Assembly (NCBI GenBank): GCA_021813505.1
Contig: JAKAKI010000090.1
Span: forward strand, 1-33,066
Length of the DNA stretch: 33,066 nucleotides
Origin: a bacterium
GTDB taxonomy: Bacteria > Zixibacteria > MSB-5A5 > WJJR01
Reading direction: 5' to 3'
Shown: in pieces, positions 31,737 to 33,066 of the stretch
Layout: each line of letters begins with the position of its first letter
Position numbering within the stretch: the stretch's first letter is position 1
The notes under the pieces: model-generated
Database searches by the model: none
The model's input: only the letters and a program-made list of their open reading frames with translations
Told to the model about the DNA's origin: nothing
Program-made: the position numbers and the translations under genes

Positions 31737-32657
31737 TCACTGTGGACAATCCGTCGGATACGCGGCACAATCACACGGATTACACGGCGGCGGACCATTG
31801 ACGAAGATGTGTTCGATCAGGTAGAGCGCGTCGAAGAGGCGGAAGTTGTCGCCATCGCAGTTGACATCCCCCCGGTCGGCCGCCGGACAGCCTGGATCGA
31901 TCGGCGGGGGTGGTCCGCCCGAGAATTGGTACTCGAGCATTGCCAGAACATCGAACAAATCGACCACGCCGTCTCCGTTGATGTCTCCCTGATTAGGGCA
32001 GCCGCAGTCTACAATCGTGATTACGCCCTTGGTAAATGTCGGGAGTGAAGCCGGCGGCCCAGAGGCGGCGACGAAGACCAAGTGGCATCCCGGATCACAG
32101 CAGGAGCTATCAATCTCAAACCGACCGACGGTGTTGTTGGTCGTCAGCAGGATCTGGAGTGAGGGAGTCGTGCCATCGGTGCCGGGTGGAAGGGTCGAAC
32201 CGAGGATAACTCCACATTTAATGCCGACGCCTTCTGGTGAGATGCCGTCAGAATAACCATCTGACATATCAGGGGAGCCAAATCCACCGGGTTGGCCGCC
32301 TTTGCAGTGGCCGTCCTCATTCCGATAAGAGTTGAAAATGACCACATCGGACAGGCAGGACTGCAGACGTCCCCCCGGGGTCTTTTGGGCAAGCAGCGTT
32401 GTGGTAAAAGCACCCGAATCGACGGAACGAATGATGAGAGGAATGATGAGATACTTTAGCGTGACATCATTTGTAACCGAGAGGCCGACCGTGATCGGCT
32501 TGCCCTTTCCCACTGTTTTCGATTCAATCGTCAGAAAATTGCCCGCACTGACTTGGGCGCCGTCCGAGGGTATGCAGACTTCTTCAACTTCCGCCCGAGC
32601 GACCGCCAGATGCCCGGCGATGGCGGCCAGACACAACCCGATAGCCAGTCGTTTCAT
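31737..32657 (-). CDS. Secreted dockerin-repeat protein with cohesin-like region
   Basis: A 306-aa exported protein. The signal peptide KRLAIGLCLAAIAGHLAVARA ends near residue 22. The middle (about 40-210) has beta-strand patterns such as GKPITVGLSVTNDVTLKYLI, reminiscent of cohesin-like or CARDB-like sandwiches in FCB bacteria. The C-terminus is a dockerin-type pair. The first EF loop is DINGDGVVDLFD (225-236). The second, DVNCDGDNFRLFD (from 264), has one extra residue and Phe at an expected acidic position, so calcium binding there is doubtful. GGPPP spacers follow each. AGGAG lies before ATG 32657. No C-terminal sorting domain is visible. It is convergent with the flagellar operon and probably unrelated. 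Confidence 0.88.
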   Translation of the reverse strand: MKRLAIGLCLAAIAGHLAVARAEVEEVCIPSDGAQVSAGNFLTIESKTVGKGKPITVGLSVTNDVTLKYLIIPLIIRSVDSGAFTTTLLAQKTPGGRLQSCLSDVVIFNSYRNEDGHCKGGQPGGFGSPDMSDGYSDGISPEGVGIKCGVILGSTLPPGTDGTTPSLQILLTTNNTVGRFEIDSSCCDPGCHLVFVAASGPPASLPTFTKGVITIVDCGCPNQGDINGDGVVDLFDVLAMLEYQFSGGPPPPIDPGCPAADRGDVNCDGDNFRLFDALYLIEHIFVNGPPPCNPCDCAAYPTDCPQ

Positions 32658-32834
32658 CTCGTTCACTCCTCTCAATTCCCCGTAGGGTCTGCGGTGAAAA
32701 GTCTGTCACTCTCGAGACTTCGCTCCAAACAGAGACCACCCCGCACGGAAATCCTCTCCGCACGTTCGGTGCACTTCAAGTTGCTGCTGCGTTGCCGCCG
32801 TGCCGCCGGGCATGGCAGCGCGTCGACTACGCCT

Positions 32835-32863
32835 AATATCCTGTCCCACAGCAGCTTTGTCAA
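32835..32863 (-). promoter_or_regulatory. Sigma70-type promoter for the dockerin gene
   Basis: On the minus strand, TTGACA (32858-32863) is followed after 17 nt by GATATT (32835-32840). The -35 is perfect and the -10 matches four of six. Transcription would start near 32828, giving a leader of about 170 nt. Confidence 0.6.
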
Positions 32864-32910
32864 TATGTCTGTTGGAGCTATTCCCCGTGAATCGCGAAGG
32901 ATGTCAGTAG

Positions 32911-32927
32911 GGTGGGCTCCGCCCACC
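32911..32927. repeat. Third GGTGGGC...GCCCACC hairpin
   Basis: GGTGGGC-TCC-GCCCACC followed by TTCTTCTCTACTT. It is the same element as 31357-31373, but the sequence after CTACTT changes to the probable intron at 32941. Confidence 0.8.
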
Positions 32928-32940
32928 TTCTTCTCTACTT

Positions 32941-33066
32941 GTGCGCCCGGCATGGGCACTGACTTGGAGGTGTAAGTCCTCTGTGAAGCAGGTCACAGCG
33001 ACACAAGGGAAACGCAAGGGCGGACGGGTGACCGTTCGTCCGGAGGAAGCGTGGAACGCAACCGCG
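32941..33066 (+). mobile_element. 5' end of a probable group II intron (cut by window edge)
   Basis: The segment begins GTGCGCCCGGCATGGGC, which has the 5'-GTGCG start of group II introns and resembles RT-encoding bacterial introns I know. Small stems typical of domain I follow: GAGG-N5-GTCCTC, GTGA-N5-GTCAC and CGGACG-N10-CGTCCG, with GGAGGAAGC after them. The junction is supported by comparison: the empty hairpin repeat at 31357 continues differently after CTACTT. The reverse-transcriptase gene and 3' end would lie beyond the window. Confidence 0.7.

Overview
This window is almost entirely a flagellar biogenesis locus. It reads left to right on the + strand from about 590 to 31084, with one unrelated convergent gene and the edge of a probable group II intron at the right end. 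The organism looks like a GC-rich diderm. The minus-strand gene at the right end has a signal peptide, a cohesin-like stretch and a C-terminal dockerin-type double EF-hand, a style common in uncultured FCB-group lineages such as Zixibacteria (GN15) and relatives. Dispersed GC-rich hairpin repeats in most larger gaps fit that picture. The phylum is an inference; no rRNA or marker gene is present.

Layout. 1-500: a 110-bp tandem repeat array and hairpin repeats, no genes. 590-2298: a sigma28-type promoter and motA-motB (stator). 2338-2518: a 44-bp perfect inverted-repeat element. 2559-9295: a sigma54 promoter region, then flgB, flgC, a repeat-filled gap, a small unknown gene, fliE, fliF, fliG, fliH, fliI (rod, MS ring, switch, export ATPase). 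9296-10177: a repeat element and fliJ. 10183-20165: a second sigma54 region, then a motE-like gene, fliK, flgD, a TIGR02530-type gene, flgE, flbD, fliL, fliM, fliN, fliO, fliP, fliQ. 20171-31084: a third sigma54 region, then fliR, flhB, flhA, flhF, flhG, fliA and a tail of two small unknown genes, a DUF2225 gene, a PilZ gene, a secreted unknown and a small receptor-tip-like protein. 31110-31716: hairpin repeats between convergent genes. 31737-32657 (minus): the dockerin protein. 32941-33066: probable 5' end of a group II intron.

Regulation is the most interesting part. Three GG-N10-GC promoters of sigma54 type start the three long flagellar transcripts. Upstream of each lies a dyad CGGAA-N5-TTCCG (one has one mismatch). 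The dyad centre is exactly 96 bp upstream of the -24 GG for flgB and for fliR, and 138 bp for the motE-like operon, a difference of 42 bp or about four helical turns. This looks like the operator of an unidentified enhancer-binding activator. fliA (sigma28) is encoded in the third operon, and a TAAA-N15-GCCGATAC promoter precedes motAB, so a sigma54 to sigma28 cascade can be read from the window.

Other oddities are FlhF and FlhG lacking key nucleotide-site residues, FlhB with NPTS in place of NPTH, and repeat elements that break up otherwise tight operons. Flagellin, cap, distal rod, ring and chemotaxis kinase genes are not in the window.
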